64,000 bases of DNA from Adiantum capillus-veneris (lineage: Eukaryota; Streptophyta; Polypodiopsida; Polypodiales; Pteridaceae): NCBI GenBank assembly GCA_014529385.2, contig CM043942.1:64263184-64327183 (forward strand). Direction: 5' to 3'. This document shows, in pieces, positions 23,239-34,585 of this stretch. Both the position numbers and the translations under genes were made by a program. Numbering within the stretch: position 1 is the stretch's first letter; each line of letters begins with the position of its first letter. The notes beneath the pieces are model-generated. The model did not search any database. It was not told the DNA's origin and saw nothing but the letters and a program-made list of their open reading frames with translations.

Positions 23239-24016
23239 TTATTCAATTCTTTTTGTTGACAAGTACACACCAAGGACATAATTTGTCTCAGAATCACTAT
23301 ACTGATTTACAATTGTGTTGTATGTATAGACTCTCTTATCTCTTGCATACAACCATCCTACCAACCATGGAATTATGGTTCTCTGCAAGAAGTTTTGAAG
23401 TTGCTCGGAAGTTTGCCTCCACATCTTTGGAAATATAAGATATGTCCCTGGCATGTTCCACATCACCCTATATGGAGTGTCATCAAAAATTAAGGTATTG
23501 TTTGCATCCAAATCCTCAAATATCTTCCAAATATCACTCAATTTTTGTAATAAACCCTTGTAAATCCTAACATGATATTTGGATTTTGGCAATTTTTGTT
23601 ACTCATAAACACCTTGAACTTGGTATACTGCTCAGGAAAACATTTTTGTGTGATGCGTTGCACCCTTGTTAAGTTATAGCAACTCCATATCCATAGCTCA
23701 AAGTATTCAGCACAAAAATCCAAAAAACTTTGTGCGTCTGGTCGCACCACATGATAAACTTCATCTTTATCCTCCACAAGTCGCATGTGTTGAGCCCAAG
23801 ATGGCATAGAATCTCCATGTTTCATTTCAATTGTCTTGAGAAGTAACCCCTCTAGATCCAAGATAAGTACTCTTTTGATGTCCTTGAAAGCAAGTGGTAG
23901 GTGATAAGGAGGTGATTCATTCCTTGGACAAGGTCTTGGAGGAGGTTGGATGGGTAATTCAATAGTTTTCTTCAATTTATGCCAGCATATAGCCAATCCA
24001 TTTTTCTGTAATGGTT
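23239..24016 (-). pseudogene. FCP1/NIF-type phosphatase-like gene 1, frameshifted exon
   Basis: A minus-strand exon that starts after a good splice acceptor (TTTAATTTCAG, exon from 24016) and reads into LAICWHKLKK. The HAD-type motifs are in order: motif I LILDLEGLL (residues 44-52 of the 152-codon piece), motif II as LWIWSCYN, and in the next frame the late motif LIFDDTPYR (residues 34-42 of the 117-codon piece). This is the FCP1 homology (NIF) fold of protein Ser/Thr phosphatases. Active members have D-x-D-x-T/V at motif I; here the second aspartate is glutamate, so catalysis is doubtful. A one-base deletion in an A run near 23587 separates the two pieces. The flanking introns or spacers are satellite DNA. 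Confidence 0.7.
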
Positions 24017-24290
24017 CTGAAATTAAAGAACAAGAACACTTAATGCAAACACAACAATAGACATGAGTTTTACATTGTCTACCCTAAGGTTTTATTAGAT
24101 ACCAAAATCCATCTATGATCTACTCATTAATAGAAAGAAAGTCAAATTAAAATTGACTCTTTTTTATGCTACACTCTCTCTTAGTCTCAATACCATGGAG
24201 GTCAACTAGACTTAAGTCAACTAATAACTACTACTTGTTGTTAAAGGTATGCTTGAAGTGCATAAGGCTTAACCAATGCTCTAGTGTAGA
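24017..24290. other. Putative intron upstream of phosphatase-like gene 1
   Basis: Sequence between the splice acceptor at 24017 and the start of satellite array 2. No exon is recognised here. Confidence 0.3.
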
Positions 24291-27200
24291 ATGGGTATTT
24301 AGGTCTCAAGGTCTACCACTTATCCAAGCAAAGATCCATTTAGATATGGAAACCCAATTTTTCTTAATATAATGATATAGAGTGGACAAGTGGTGAATCC
24401 TGAGACCAAACACTCATGCTACTAGGGATAATAGGTTGGACAAGTGGTGGACCTTGAATGTAAACCCCCCATGTACAAAGTATTAGGGGTTTTGGGTATT
24501 TCAATCGACTCTAGCATCTTCGAGACATGGTGGAGCTTACTTCTCTCCATGTTTCAATGGAGTCTATCTTGGATAAATGGTGGAGCATCATTCTCTCCAT
24601 GTTTCAATGGAGCCTAGCTTGAACAAGTGGTGGACGTTTGTTTCTCTCTATGTTTGAAAGATTTAGCTTGGACAAGTGGTGGACCTTGGAACAAAATTAT
24701 CTCATGGACATGGTGGATACCATTCTGCATAGGTTGACAAGTGGTGGACTACGTGGACAAATCCCAACAATATCATGTAGTGTGAAAAGAGGAAAAACAC
24801 AGAACCAAGCACAGTGAGTGGTGGACCTTAAACACCCAATTATTATTAATATAATGACATAGAGTGGACAAGTGGTGAATCTTGCGACCAAACCTACTAG
24901 GAAAAGTATGTTGGACAAGTGGTGGACCTTGAATGCAAACCCCCCATGTACAAAATATCACTCATGCTACTAGGAATAATTTGGTATTAAGGTCCATGTT
25001 TCATGGAGCCTAGCTTGGAAAAGTGGTGGACCTTTGTTTCTGTCTATGTTTCAATAGAATTAGCTTGGACAAGTGGTGAACCTTGGAACAAAAAACCCGC
25101 CATGTAAAGCATGTAATGGGCATTACAAGTGGTGAGAAAAAATACCATTCAAGGTATAACCTTATAGGCTGGACAAGTGGTGGACGTTAGCACCCAATTC
25201 CTCTTATTTTAATGACATAGAGTGGAAAAGTGGTGAATTGTGAGACCAAAACCTACTAGGGATAATAGGGTGGACAAATGGTTGACCTTGAAATAAATCA
25301 CCCATGTACAAAATATCATGGGTTTTGCGTATTTCAATGGAGCCTAGCATCTAGGAGACATGGTGGAACTTACTTATGTCCATGTTTTAATGGAGCCTAT
25401 CTAGGAGAAATGGTGGAGGTTCCTTCTCTCCATGTTTCAATGGAGCCTAGCTTGGACAAGTCGTGGACCCTTCTTTCTCTCTATGTTTAAATATGGTTAG
25501 CTTGGACAAGTGGTGGATCTTGGAATGAAACTCCCATGTAAAACATATCATGGGCATTTCAAGTGGCGAGAAAGGATACCATTTAAGATATAACCTTATA
25601 GGTTGGACAAGTGGTGGACCTTAACACAATATAATGACATAGAGTGTACAAGTGGTGAATCTTGAAACCAAACCACTCATGCTACTAGGGATAATAGGTT
25701 AAACAAGTGGTGGGCCTTGAAATAAAACCCCCTAGAGTGTTTCAATGGAGCCTAGCTTGGAAACATGGTAAAGCTTGCTTCTCTCCATGTTTCAATGCAG
25801 CCTATCTTGGATAAATGGTGGAGCATCATTCTCTCCATGTTTCAATGGAGCCTAGCTTGGACAAGTGGTGGACCTTTATTTCTCTCTATGTTTGAATAGA
25901 GTTATCTTGGAAAAGTGATGAACCTTGGAACAAAAACCCCCATGTAAAACATATCATGGCATTACAAGTGGTGAGAAAAAATACCATTTAATATATAACC
26001 TTATAGGTTGGACAGTGGTGGACCTTAACACCCAATTATTCTTAATATAATGACATAGAGTGGATAAGTGGTGAACTTGGAACCAACCTACTAGGGAAAT
26101 AGGTTCGACAAGTGGGGGACCTTGAATGTAAACCCCCCATGTACAAAATATCACTCATGCTACTAGAAATAATTTGGTATTAAGGTCCATGTTTCAATGC
26201 AGCCTAGCTTGGAAAAGTGGTGGACCTTTGTTTCTCTCTATGTTTCAATAGATTTAGCTTGGACAAGTGGTGGACCTTGGAAAAAAACCCCCATGTAAAT
26301 CATGTCATGGGAATTACAAGTGGTGAGAAAAAATACCATTCAAGCTATAACATTATAGGTTGGACAAGTGGTGGACCTTAACACCCAATTCCTCTTAATA
26401 TAATGACATAGAGTGGACAAGTGGTGAATCATGAGACCAAACCTACTAGGGATAATAGGTTGGACAAGTGGTGAACCTTGAATGTAAACCCTCCATGTAC
26501 AAAATATTATGGGTATTGGGTATTTCAATGGAGCCTAGCAACTTGGAGACATGGTGGAGCTTATTTCTCTCCATGTTTCAATGGAGCCTATCTGGGAGAA
26601 ATAGTGGAGGTTCCTTCTCTCCATGTTTCAATGAGCCTAGCTTGGACAAGTGGTGGACCTTTCTTTCTCTATATGTTTTAATAGAGTTAGCTTGGACAAG
26701 TGGTGGACCTTGGAATGAAACCCCCATGTAAAACATATCATGGGCATTTCAAGTGGTGAGAAAGGATACAATTTAAAATATAACCTTATAGGTTGGACAA
26801 GTGGTGGACCTTAACACATAGTTCTTCTTAATATAATGACATAGAGTGTACAAGTGGTGAATCTTGAGATCAAAACACTCGTGCTACTAGGGATAATAGG
26901 TTGGACAAGTGGTGGACCTTGAATGTAAACCCCTCATGTACAAAATTATGGGTTTAGGGTATTTCAATGGAGCCTAGCTTGGAGACATGGTGGATATTGC
27001 TTCTGTCAATGTTTCAATGGAACCTATCTTGGAGAAATGGTGGATCATCCTTCTCTCCATGTTTCAATGGAGCCTACCTTGGACAAGTGGTGGACCTTTT
27101 CTTCTCTCTATGTTTCAATAGAGTTAGCTTGGACAAGTGGTGGGTGTTGGAACAAAACCCCTTTGTAAAACATAGCATGGAAATTACAAGTGATAAGGAA

Positions 27201-28985
27201 AAATATCATTCAAGATATAACCTTACAGGTTGGAAAAGTGGTGATGGACCTTGACAAGTGGTGAAGGATACCATTTAAGATATACCCTTATAGGTTGGAC
27301 AAGTGGTGGACCTTAACACCCAGTTATTCTTAATATAATGACAGAGAGTGGATAAGTGGTGAATCTTAAGACCAAACCACTCATGCTACTAGGTATAATA
27401 CGTTAGAGAAGTGGTAGACCTTGAATGTAAACACCCCATGTACAAAATATCATGGTTTTAGGGTGTTTCAATGGAGCCTAGAATCTTGGAGACATGGTAG
27501 ATCTTGATTCTTTCAATGTTTGAATGGCACCTATCTTGGAAAAATGATGGAGGTTACTTCTCTCCATGCTTCAATGGAGCCTAGCTTTGACAAGTGGTGA
27601 ACCTTTGCTTCTCTCTATGTTTGAATAGAGTTAGCTTGGACAAGTGGTGGACCTTTGCTTCTCTCTATGTTTGAATAGAGTTAGCTTGGACAAGTGGTGG
27701 ACCTTGGAATGAAACCCCCATGTAAAACATATCATGGGCATTTCAAGTGGTGAGAAAGGATACCATTTAAGATATAACCTTATAGGTTGGACAAGTGGTG
27801 GACCTTAATACATAGTTCTTCCTAATATAATGACATAGAGTGTACAAGTGGTGTATCTTGATACCAAACCACTCGTGCTACTAGGGATAATAGGTTAGAC
27901 AAGTGGTGGGCCTTGAAATAAAACCCCCATGTACAAAATAAAATGGGTTTAGGGCATTTAAATGGATCCTAGCTTGGAGACATGGTGGAGCTTTCTTCTC
28001 TCCATGTTTCAATGAAGCCTATCTTGGAGAAATGGTGGAGCATCCTTCTCTCCATGTTTCAATATAGCTTAGCTTGGACAAGTGGTGGATCTTTGGTTCT
28101 CTCTATGTTTCAATAGAGTTAGCTTGGACAAGTGGTGGACATTGAAACAAAACTCCCATGTAAAACATATCATGGGTAGTTCAAGTTGTGAGAAAAAAAC
28201 CCATTTAAAATATAACCTTATAGGTTGGACAAGTGGTGGACCTTAACACCCAATCCTTTTTAATACAATGACATAGAGTGGACAAGTGGTGAATCTTGAG
28301 ACCAAAGCTATCAAGCTACTAGGTATACTAGGTTGGACAAGTGGTGGATCTTGAATGTACATCCCCTATGTACAAAATATCATGGGTTTAGGGTGTTTCA
28401 ATGGAGTCTAGCATATTGGAGACATGGTGGAGCTTGCTTCGCTCCATGTTTCAAGTGGTGGACCTTCAATTATTTTCCCATGTCTAGTTTAGACAACCCA
28501 TACACTTTGCAACTCTAAAGGTTGGACGAGTGGTGGAGCTTTGTTTATTTCCATGTTTTAATGGAAATCCTAGCTTGGACAAGTGGTGGACCTTGGAAAA
28601 AAGTCCCCCCTGTACAACATAGCTGAGTTTTTTCATGTTTTAATGGAAGAGAGATTTGACAAATGGTGGAGCTTTCTTATGTCCATGTGGATTTTAGAAC
28701 TAGCTTGGATAAGTGGTGGAGCTTTGCTTTTCTACTCTTCATAATACAATGATGTATAGGTTGGTTACATGGTGAATCTTAAGGCCAAACCTCCCATCTT
28801 ACTAGAGATGATAGGTTGGACAAGTGTTCAACCTTCTATCATTTCTCCATGCCTATAATTAGACAATTAGCAGAACTAGCATCTTTCTATGTTGTCTAGA
28901 GCTGAGCTTGGACAAGTAGTGGACCTTGCTACTCTCTTCCCTTGGTTTATTAGTTTGAAGACTCATTATATATACTTGCTTAGAT
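24291..28985 (+). repeat. Satellite array 2, higher-order repeat of about 440 bp
   Basis: The landmark CCTTATAGGTTGGACAAGTG recurs near 25159, 25587, 26001, 26347, 26785, 27286, 27778 and 28218, about 410-500 bp apart with one short step of about 345. Within each unit, six to seven degenerate copies of GGACAAGTGGTGGACCTT alternate with fixed linkers, as in 55000-64000. No coding content is supported. Confidence 0.9.
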
Positions 28986-29715
28986 CTATATAATTACTCA
29001 TTAGTTAGGTTACAAGTAGGTATGTAATTTGTTTGCCTCAAGGGACTTTGAATATTGAATAGTAAGAAAGTCAAGTGCTGGTTTGAAGATCTTTTGCTTA
29101 TCTAAACTAGACTCTAACTCAATAATAAGTCTCTTAAGTTCCACAAATTGTCCTATCTAGGCTCCAAAAGAGTCTTAATTGGTTTGTGCTAGATTCTAAC
29201 TTCCTTGATGGGATAGAATCCTAGAAAAATGAGGCACTATAAGTTTTACCTTAGCTCAAATGGATTTTCACTTAAACTAGACTGCAATTTGGCACTCTAG
29301 TATCTTTGTCTTGATGGATTTTAACACTAGATACATAGTAGTGATATTTAAGCTTCATGTCTCTTCACTTGATCGAGATATGAGACCATACTTTCAAGGT
29401 CACCACTTGTCTTACCTAAAGACCAATGTGAGACATGGGAGCAAGAAAGCCATCCGATATTGTTTTAAGGACTATTACATAGACAATCAATAACTTAAGT
29501 AAAGCAAAAAGACTTGGATCTTTCACAATTAGTAACTTAAGTAAAGCCAAAAAGACTTGGATCTTGGACAATTTTTTTCAAACTAAAAAAGCACAATCTC
29601 ATGCTAACAAAACTATAAATCACAATTGAAAGTTTTGAACGAGAAAAAGATCAGCAATCTTATAGGAAGGATACTTTTCATTTCATTTGATGATTACAAA
29701 CTAAAAGAAAGTCTC
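28986..29715. other. Non-satellite spacer
   Basis: No gene seen. A 42-bp direct duplication is present at about 29490-29570 (TAACTTAAGTAAAGC ... AAAGACTTGGATCTT). One satellite monomer lies near 29395 in reverse orientation (GGTCACCACTTGTC). Confidence 0.4.
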
Positions 29716-29823
29716 TCAAGAAATTGATAAACAAAAAATGTAGGTGACTGCTTCATTATTTTGAGCAAACATATCAAAATCTCTATTGATTGAGCTCCAT
29801 CTAGTAGTATCCTTTGTAAGATC
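29716..29823 (-). CDS. Possible last exon of phosphatase-like gene 2
   Basis: After a clear acceptor (TTCCTTCTTGCAG, exon from 29823), the minus strand reads DLTKDTTRWSSINRDFDMFA and then QNNEAVTYIFCLSIS followed by a stop. The upstream exon ends with its own TAA just before an AAG|GTACTAG donor-like site. This piece is therefore either a 3' untranslated exon or a coding exon joined in a different way. Confidence 0.35.
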   Translation of the reverse strand, partial: DLTKDTTRWSSINRDFDMFAQNNEAVTYIFCLSIS

Positions 29824-29917
29824 CTGCAAGAAGGAATAAAAAGAAAGATTTGTTAGATACCATGCACATGAGTGTTCAAGTATGTGTATCAAAAATATAT
29901 GACATGTCACTAGTACC

Positions 29918-31127
29918 TTAGGGTTGCTTTCTATCCAGCCTTAGAAGATTGTTCTCAGCTTTCACCTTATTTATATAAGCCTTTGCTGTGGTTTCCTTCA
30001 AAACTCCTTTTGTGTTACAACCCAATTGCCTAGCTAAAGTGGTCAATTGTGATGCCTTCATGCTTTCAATGGGTGTACGCTCCTTTGCTAAGATCTCTTG
30101 TATTTGGGCTCTTCTCATTTCATTGCGGTGGCTTGTGTCAATTGCATTTTCAATGATAGTTTCATCCCTGTCACCTTTTGCAGGTGGTATTCTTCTTGTA
30201 AAGAACACCTTAGCTGACCAAACATCATTTTTCTGCTTCCAATACTCCATGATTTGTTTGTATTCACTATCATTTGTCACTATAGGTTGTCCATAATGAT
30301 TAGAAGCAATTAAATCACGCACATCCCTTCTCTCATCAAGCTGAATCAAGTATGGCAGTAGCTCCTCCAAGAGCATATTGTCAACCATCTTCTCAGCATC
30401 AAATTGTGGTGGAAAAATGCAATTGTTTTCAAGTGAAATACATCCCTTGTAAGGAGAGTCATCAATAAGCACTGCTCGTTGTGGATCACATTCAAACCCC
30501 ATGACAATTTTGGCTAGAGGCTTGAACATTGCCTCAACGTTTGGATTGTCGGGTCTAAACAATTTTTGAGTTTGAGCGGTGTAGCAAACATCTTGCGACC
30601 AAATTTCAAAGAAAGGCAATGTATCCTCAGCTAAGTTGTTTAGTGCTGCAAGGATTTAGCACAGTAAAGGGCATACACATGCCTAGTAGCTGTCGACCAA
30701 ATTGCAACATTAAACCTCTGTAAAATAGTCTTCAAGAATTGGATGCAACCTGGCCTGAGTATAATATATCTTTTTGAATCCATTTGCACTGAGTTGTGGT
30801 GTGAGGATGGTTGAGGGGAACGTTTCAACAATAGACCATTTAAATCCAATATAATTGTAAGCATGGATTTCTCAACATCTACGCTACATGACGTAGTACC
30901 AATTGGCAATAGCTCGTGAGTGGACTTTTCAGTCTCTTTTGATGTATGTTGCATTTTTGAAGCATCTATTTCTTGGTTCTCATTATTGGAAGCTTGCTCA
31001 AGTTTCACAACACTAGACTCTAGTATAGAAATATCATCCATCTTGGGCACTTTAGAAACCATAGAATCTATGGATTCTATAGTTGTTGACTGAACCATAG
31101 GAGCATTATCCATCCCAGTTTGTGAAT
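29918..31127 (-). pseudogene. FCP1/NIF-type phosphatase-like gene 2, frameshifted exon
   Basis: The minus-strand exon begins after the acceptor TTTTCTTAG (exon from 31127). An acidic, low-complexity N-terminal part of about 90 residues is followed by motif I TIILDLNGLLLKR (residues 96-108), IILRPGCIQFL, and motif II VAIWSTATRHVYALYCAK. The second piece (from 30619) carries AVLIDDSPYKGC (residues 49-60), a late HAD motif, then a charged C-terminal tail of about 110 residues (EYWKQKNDVWSAKVFFTRR). A single-base deletion near 30655 (GCTAAATCC) separates the pieces. Motif I has D-x-N instead of D-x-D, a form I recall from plant FCP1-domain paralogues. The gene is clearly related to gene 1 but diverged. 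It is probably a pseudophosphatase or recent pseudogene. Confidence 0.7.
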
Positions 31128-31759
31128 CTAAGAAAACACACACACAAATGGTATCTCAAAACCACTAGAATTTTATTCACCATATTTATATGTAGAACTC
31201 CTAGTAAGAAATTTATTTAAGGTAAAGTCGTTGTTAGAATCCTTGCAACCATTTTCAGCATTCGTACACCAAACACCACTTGTCTAAAATACAATCTACT
31301 AACTCAACATTTTCCATCCTACACTTTATTAAAGATGAGTACTTCAAGTGAAAACTAAAAGCCACCCTTGTTGAGGAAACATGGATACAAGGTCCACCAA
31401 ATGTCCAACCTAGACTACAAGCAAACAATTAGAGATTTGGCTTAGATTTGGATTCAAAGGCCACCACTTATTCAAGTAAGATAACTCCACTTGTTTAAGA
31501 CAGTAATGTTTGAAGCCCCACCACTTGTCCAACCTAGACATTGATTAAATTTTGGTAAGATTTATCACAAATCTAGAGTAGAATCAAGATTCTATGGCCA
31601 AGGTAGTCAAATAAGTTAGACAACACACAAAGCATAAGAGCACTTTAGATTCTCGTTGAGCATAAACTAAACAATAATCAAATGTTATATTCACTTGAGA
31701 TTTCATCCATGAAAAATGAAAATGATGCATGTACTTGAGATTTCCATCCATGTACAATG
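31128..31759 (-). repeat. Spacer with reverse-oriented satellite monomers
   Basis: Between the SET exon and phosphatase-like gene 2. Several diverged monomers in reverse orientation (AAGGTCCACCAAATGTCC near 31390, GGCCACCACTT near 31460, CCACCACTTGTCCAACC near 31520). This may be the intron between exons of one gene or the gap between two genes. Confidence 0.5.
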
Positions 31760-32316
31760 TCAAGTAAAGTTATAGTCAGCAAACAACTCTTCTCATGCTT
31801 CAACTTGACAAATAGTCTCAATGCATACATGGCCATATTCTTCTGACTTGATGTGTGAAGAGGTGCATTTATGCCAAGGTGGCAAATTTGGATCAAATGT
31901 ATAGCGTACGTTGGGACAGACATTTGTAATGTGAGAACTATTTATATAGCCCGACATGTTTCCTTCTTCTACACAACCAATAATGTATGATTGATCTTCC
32001 TCTTCTTCTATGTTTGGATCCTCTAGAAGAGAATATTTATAAGCTCTTGGAAATATTTTGCATATCTTTTTCCAGTCTTGAAATCTATACTTATGCCCTC
32101 CATAGTTTAGAATAGTCAAACCACTTTCCAGGGTAGTATGCACAAATAGCCCATAACCAGCTCCTTCAATACATGAAAGTCGCACTTCAAAATCCACACC
32201 GTTAATATGGAAAGTTACATCTTTGGGAATAGGAAAAGTTGGTGTCCCAAAAGGATCTTCATGCCAATCATAGTGTGAAATACATCTAGTTTTTATATCA
32301 CTTAACTTCTTTGTGT
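31760..32316 (-). pseudogene. SET-domain gene exon with stop at the GEEL motif
   Basis: The exon starts after an acceptor (TTTTTGCAG, exon from 32316) and reads SDIKTRCISHYDWHEDPFG. The SET fold follows: RLSCIEGAGYGLFVHTTLES (motif I, GxG), then YIIGCVEEGNMSGYINSS, then NVCPNVRYTFDP (where SET proteins have the NHS/NxxPN box), then GHVCIETICQVEA. At 31793-31795 a TGA replaces the glycine codon expected at the start of GEEL. The frame continues with EELFADYNFT, matching the catalytic 'GEELxxDY' box, before another TGA at 31760. SET proteins are lysine methyltransferases. As read, this copy is cut just before its catalytic tyrosine. It lies in the same orientation as the phosphatase-like exons downstream. 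Confidence 0.7.
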
Positions 32317-34085
32317 CTGCAAAAAGAAGAAAATATTATGCATAAAATAATGACAATATCAAAGAAAGATATAATTATTTTATAGTCCAATAGGTCTATT
32401 GTATGGAAGACTTAGAGTTCCTCTTACATGGTGCCTCCAAGGTTTCCAAAAAATAAAATCATTGGAAAAAAAAGGCCACTGTGTCTCCAATCTATTGCCC
32501 ATTTGAAGCATAGAGAGAACCAAGGTCCACCACTTGTCCAAGCTAGACATGGAGCATTGACACAAGATCCAACACTTATCCAAGAACCCTATAGTATATG
32601 TGGTAACATGGGATGCATTGATGCAACAAAAGTAGTCTAGCCTCCTCATCCATCTCTTTTTTCTTGTAGCCTAGAGGGATTAGTTTCAAGGTCTATAACT
32701 AGTCAAAAACTACATATAGAACATTGATACAAGGTTCCACCACATGTGAAACCTATCATCTCTAGTAGCATGGATGGTTTGATATCAAGGTTCACTATGT
32801 GTCCTACCTATACTCTATTGTAGCATAGAGATTCTGGTTTGGTGATACTACACTTGTCCAAACTTGGCTTGTTGTTGATATCTGGAGGTAATCAAGGGTC
32901 CTCCACTTGTCCAAGTTAGGCATATATAACAATTGCAAGGTCCACCATGTGTACAACATATGATTGATTATAGCATGCATGGTCTTATTTCATGGGCAAC
33001 CATCTTCTCTCCAACATGTGTCCAACCTCGGCTCCATTGAAGCATGGAGAGAAGCAAGGTCCACCACTTATCAAAGCTATTATTTTCTCCCAGTGCTTTC
33101 AAAACCCATAATACGTTGTACATGGGGGGGGGGGGGGGGATTCTTGTTTCAAGGTCCACCACTTGGCTAAGATTGGATCCATTGAAACATAAAGAGAAGC
33201 AAGCTCTACCATTTTTCCAAGCTAGGTGCCATTGAAACATGAAAACCCCATAATATGTTGTATACGGGGGGTTTTTTCACGGTCTACCACTTGTCTAAGC
33301 TATGGTCCATTGGAACATGGAGAGAATCAAAGCTCCACCACGTTTCTAAGCTAGGATCCATTGAAACATGGAGAGAAGCAAGCTCCATTGTTTGTCTAAG
33401 CTAGGCTCCATTGGAACATGGAGAAAACAAGCTCCACCACTTGCCTATTATTGCATAGAGATTCTGGTTTGAAGGTCCACCACTTGTCCAACCTTGCCTT
33501 CATGTATGGAGATAATAAAGAGTGCAATGCTTCTCTAAGCTAGGGACATAAAAGAGTTTCAAGGTCCACTACATATACGATCTATGATGGGTTGTAGCAT
33601 GGGAGGTTTCATTTTAAGGTTGACCACTTCTCCAGCTCCGCTTGTCCAACCTCAGATCCATTGAAGAATGGAGAGTAAAGGTGTACCAACTCTCCAAAAT
33701 ATGCAAGAAAATATCTATAAAACCCATGAATTGTTAATATATGCTATGCTGTGGAGTTTTGTTTGAAGGTCCACTCCTTATCCAAACTACAATCCATTGA
33801 AGCATGGAAATAATTAAGATATATCTATAGTCCAAGATAGGATCCATTGAAGCATAGAGAGAATCAAGGTCCACCACTTGTCCAAGCTATGCATGGGTAA
33901 TTGATATAAGGACCACTACGTTTTCACCTATACTATGCTCTATCATGGATGGTTTCATATACCACCAATTTTCCAACCTATTTAGTAGGTTGTATTATGG
34001 GGGTTTGGTTTCAAGGTACTTCACTTGTCTAAGGTGGGTTCCATTGAACCATGGAGAGAAACAATGTCTACCACTTGTCCGAAAT
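32317..34085 (-). repeat. Satellite array 3, reverse-oriented and strongly diverged
   Basis: Many copies of the monomer in reverse complement (AAGGTCCACCACTTGTCC and variants), joined by CCATTGAAACATGGAGAGAA linkers. They are more diverged and irregular than arrays 2 and 5. A run of 13 or more G residues lies at 33127-33139. The array ends near 34085, where the gag-protease element begins. Confidence 0.8.
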
Positions 34086-34534
34086 ATGCTGAGATTGTCA
34101 ATATGTTTTGGAGCTACAAGATTGGGCGCACATGGGTCAGGTGACATGTAAGAACATAATCTACGTTTTGGCACCCAGATGTGATCATTTCCTTGATAGT
34201 AGCCTTGGGCTTCCAATAGTCGTTTAGGAATCCAACGCCACGTTTTCTTATTTTTCTTGGAGCGAGTGGTACGTTTCTTACAAGGCTTTCGTTTTTTAGT
34301 ACTAGCCATGGTCTCTAAAGAAGCTTTAGGGACCCACTTGTATGTTTTCTTCGTTACATTAGGATGAGTCTTGTCAGAAGCTATATTTGCTTCTAGCATA
34401 TTTAAGGGTACGGGCATTTCATCCCCCTCAGGTGTTACCCAGGTCATCCCCCTGTTTCTCCAAGTGTCTATGGTTGCTGCTAGGTGGACCCAATCCACAT
34501 TGTCCGACTCAGTCATCTCAGGTAGTACATCCAT
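34086..34534 (-). pseudogene. C-terminal piece with repeated WVPK motifs
   Basis: In the same frame as the protease, beyond its TAG. It contains three related motifs, YKWVPKASLE, WRWIPKRLLEAQ and HIWVPKRRL, separated by basic runs (TKKRKPCKKRTTRSKKNKK). The remaining codons to 33995 are derived from satellite sequence, so the true element ends near 34086. The function is unknown; a basic, repeat-bearing tail could bind nucleic acid. Confidence 0.5.
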
Positions 34535-34585
34535 ATATGGAGAATCTTCCCCAACATTAGTGTCCGCTTTACACGTGTAACAATA

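Noticed and set aside
30619-30660. An intron between the two halves of phosphatase-like gene 2
   Set aside because: The gap is too short and lacks splice sites. One added base rejoins the frames with conserved sequence on both sides, so a frameshift is the better reading.
33120-33140. G-run as a possible G-quadruplex or regulatory site
   Set aside because: A single uninterrupted run of G in diverged satellite; most likely slippage or an assembly artefact.
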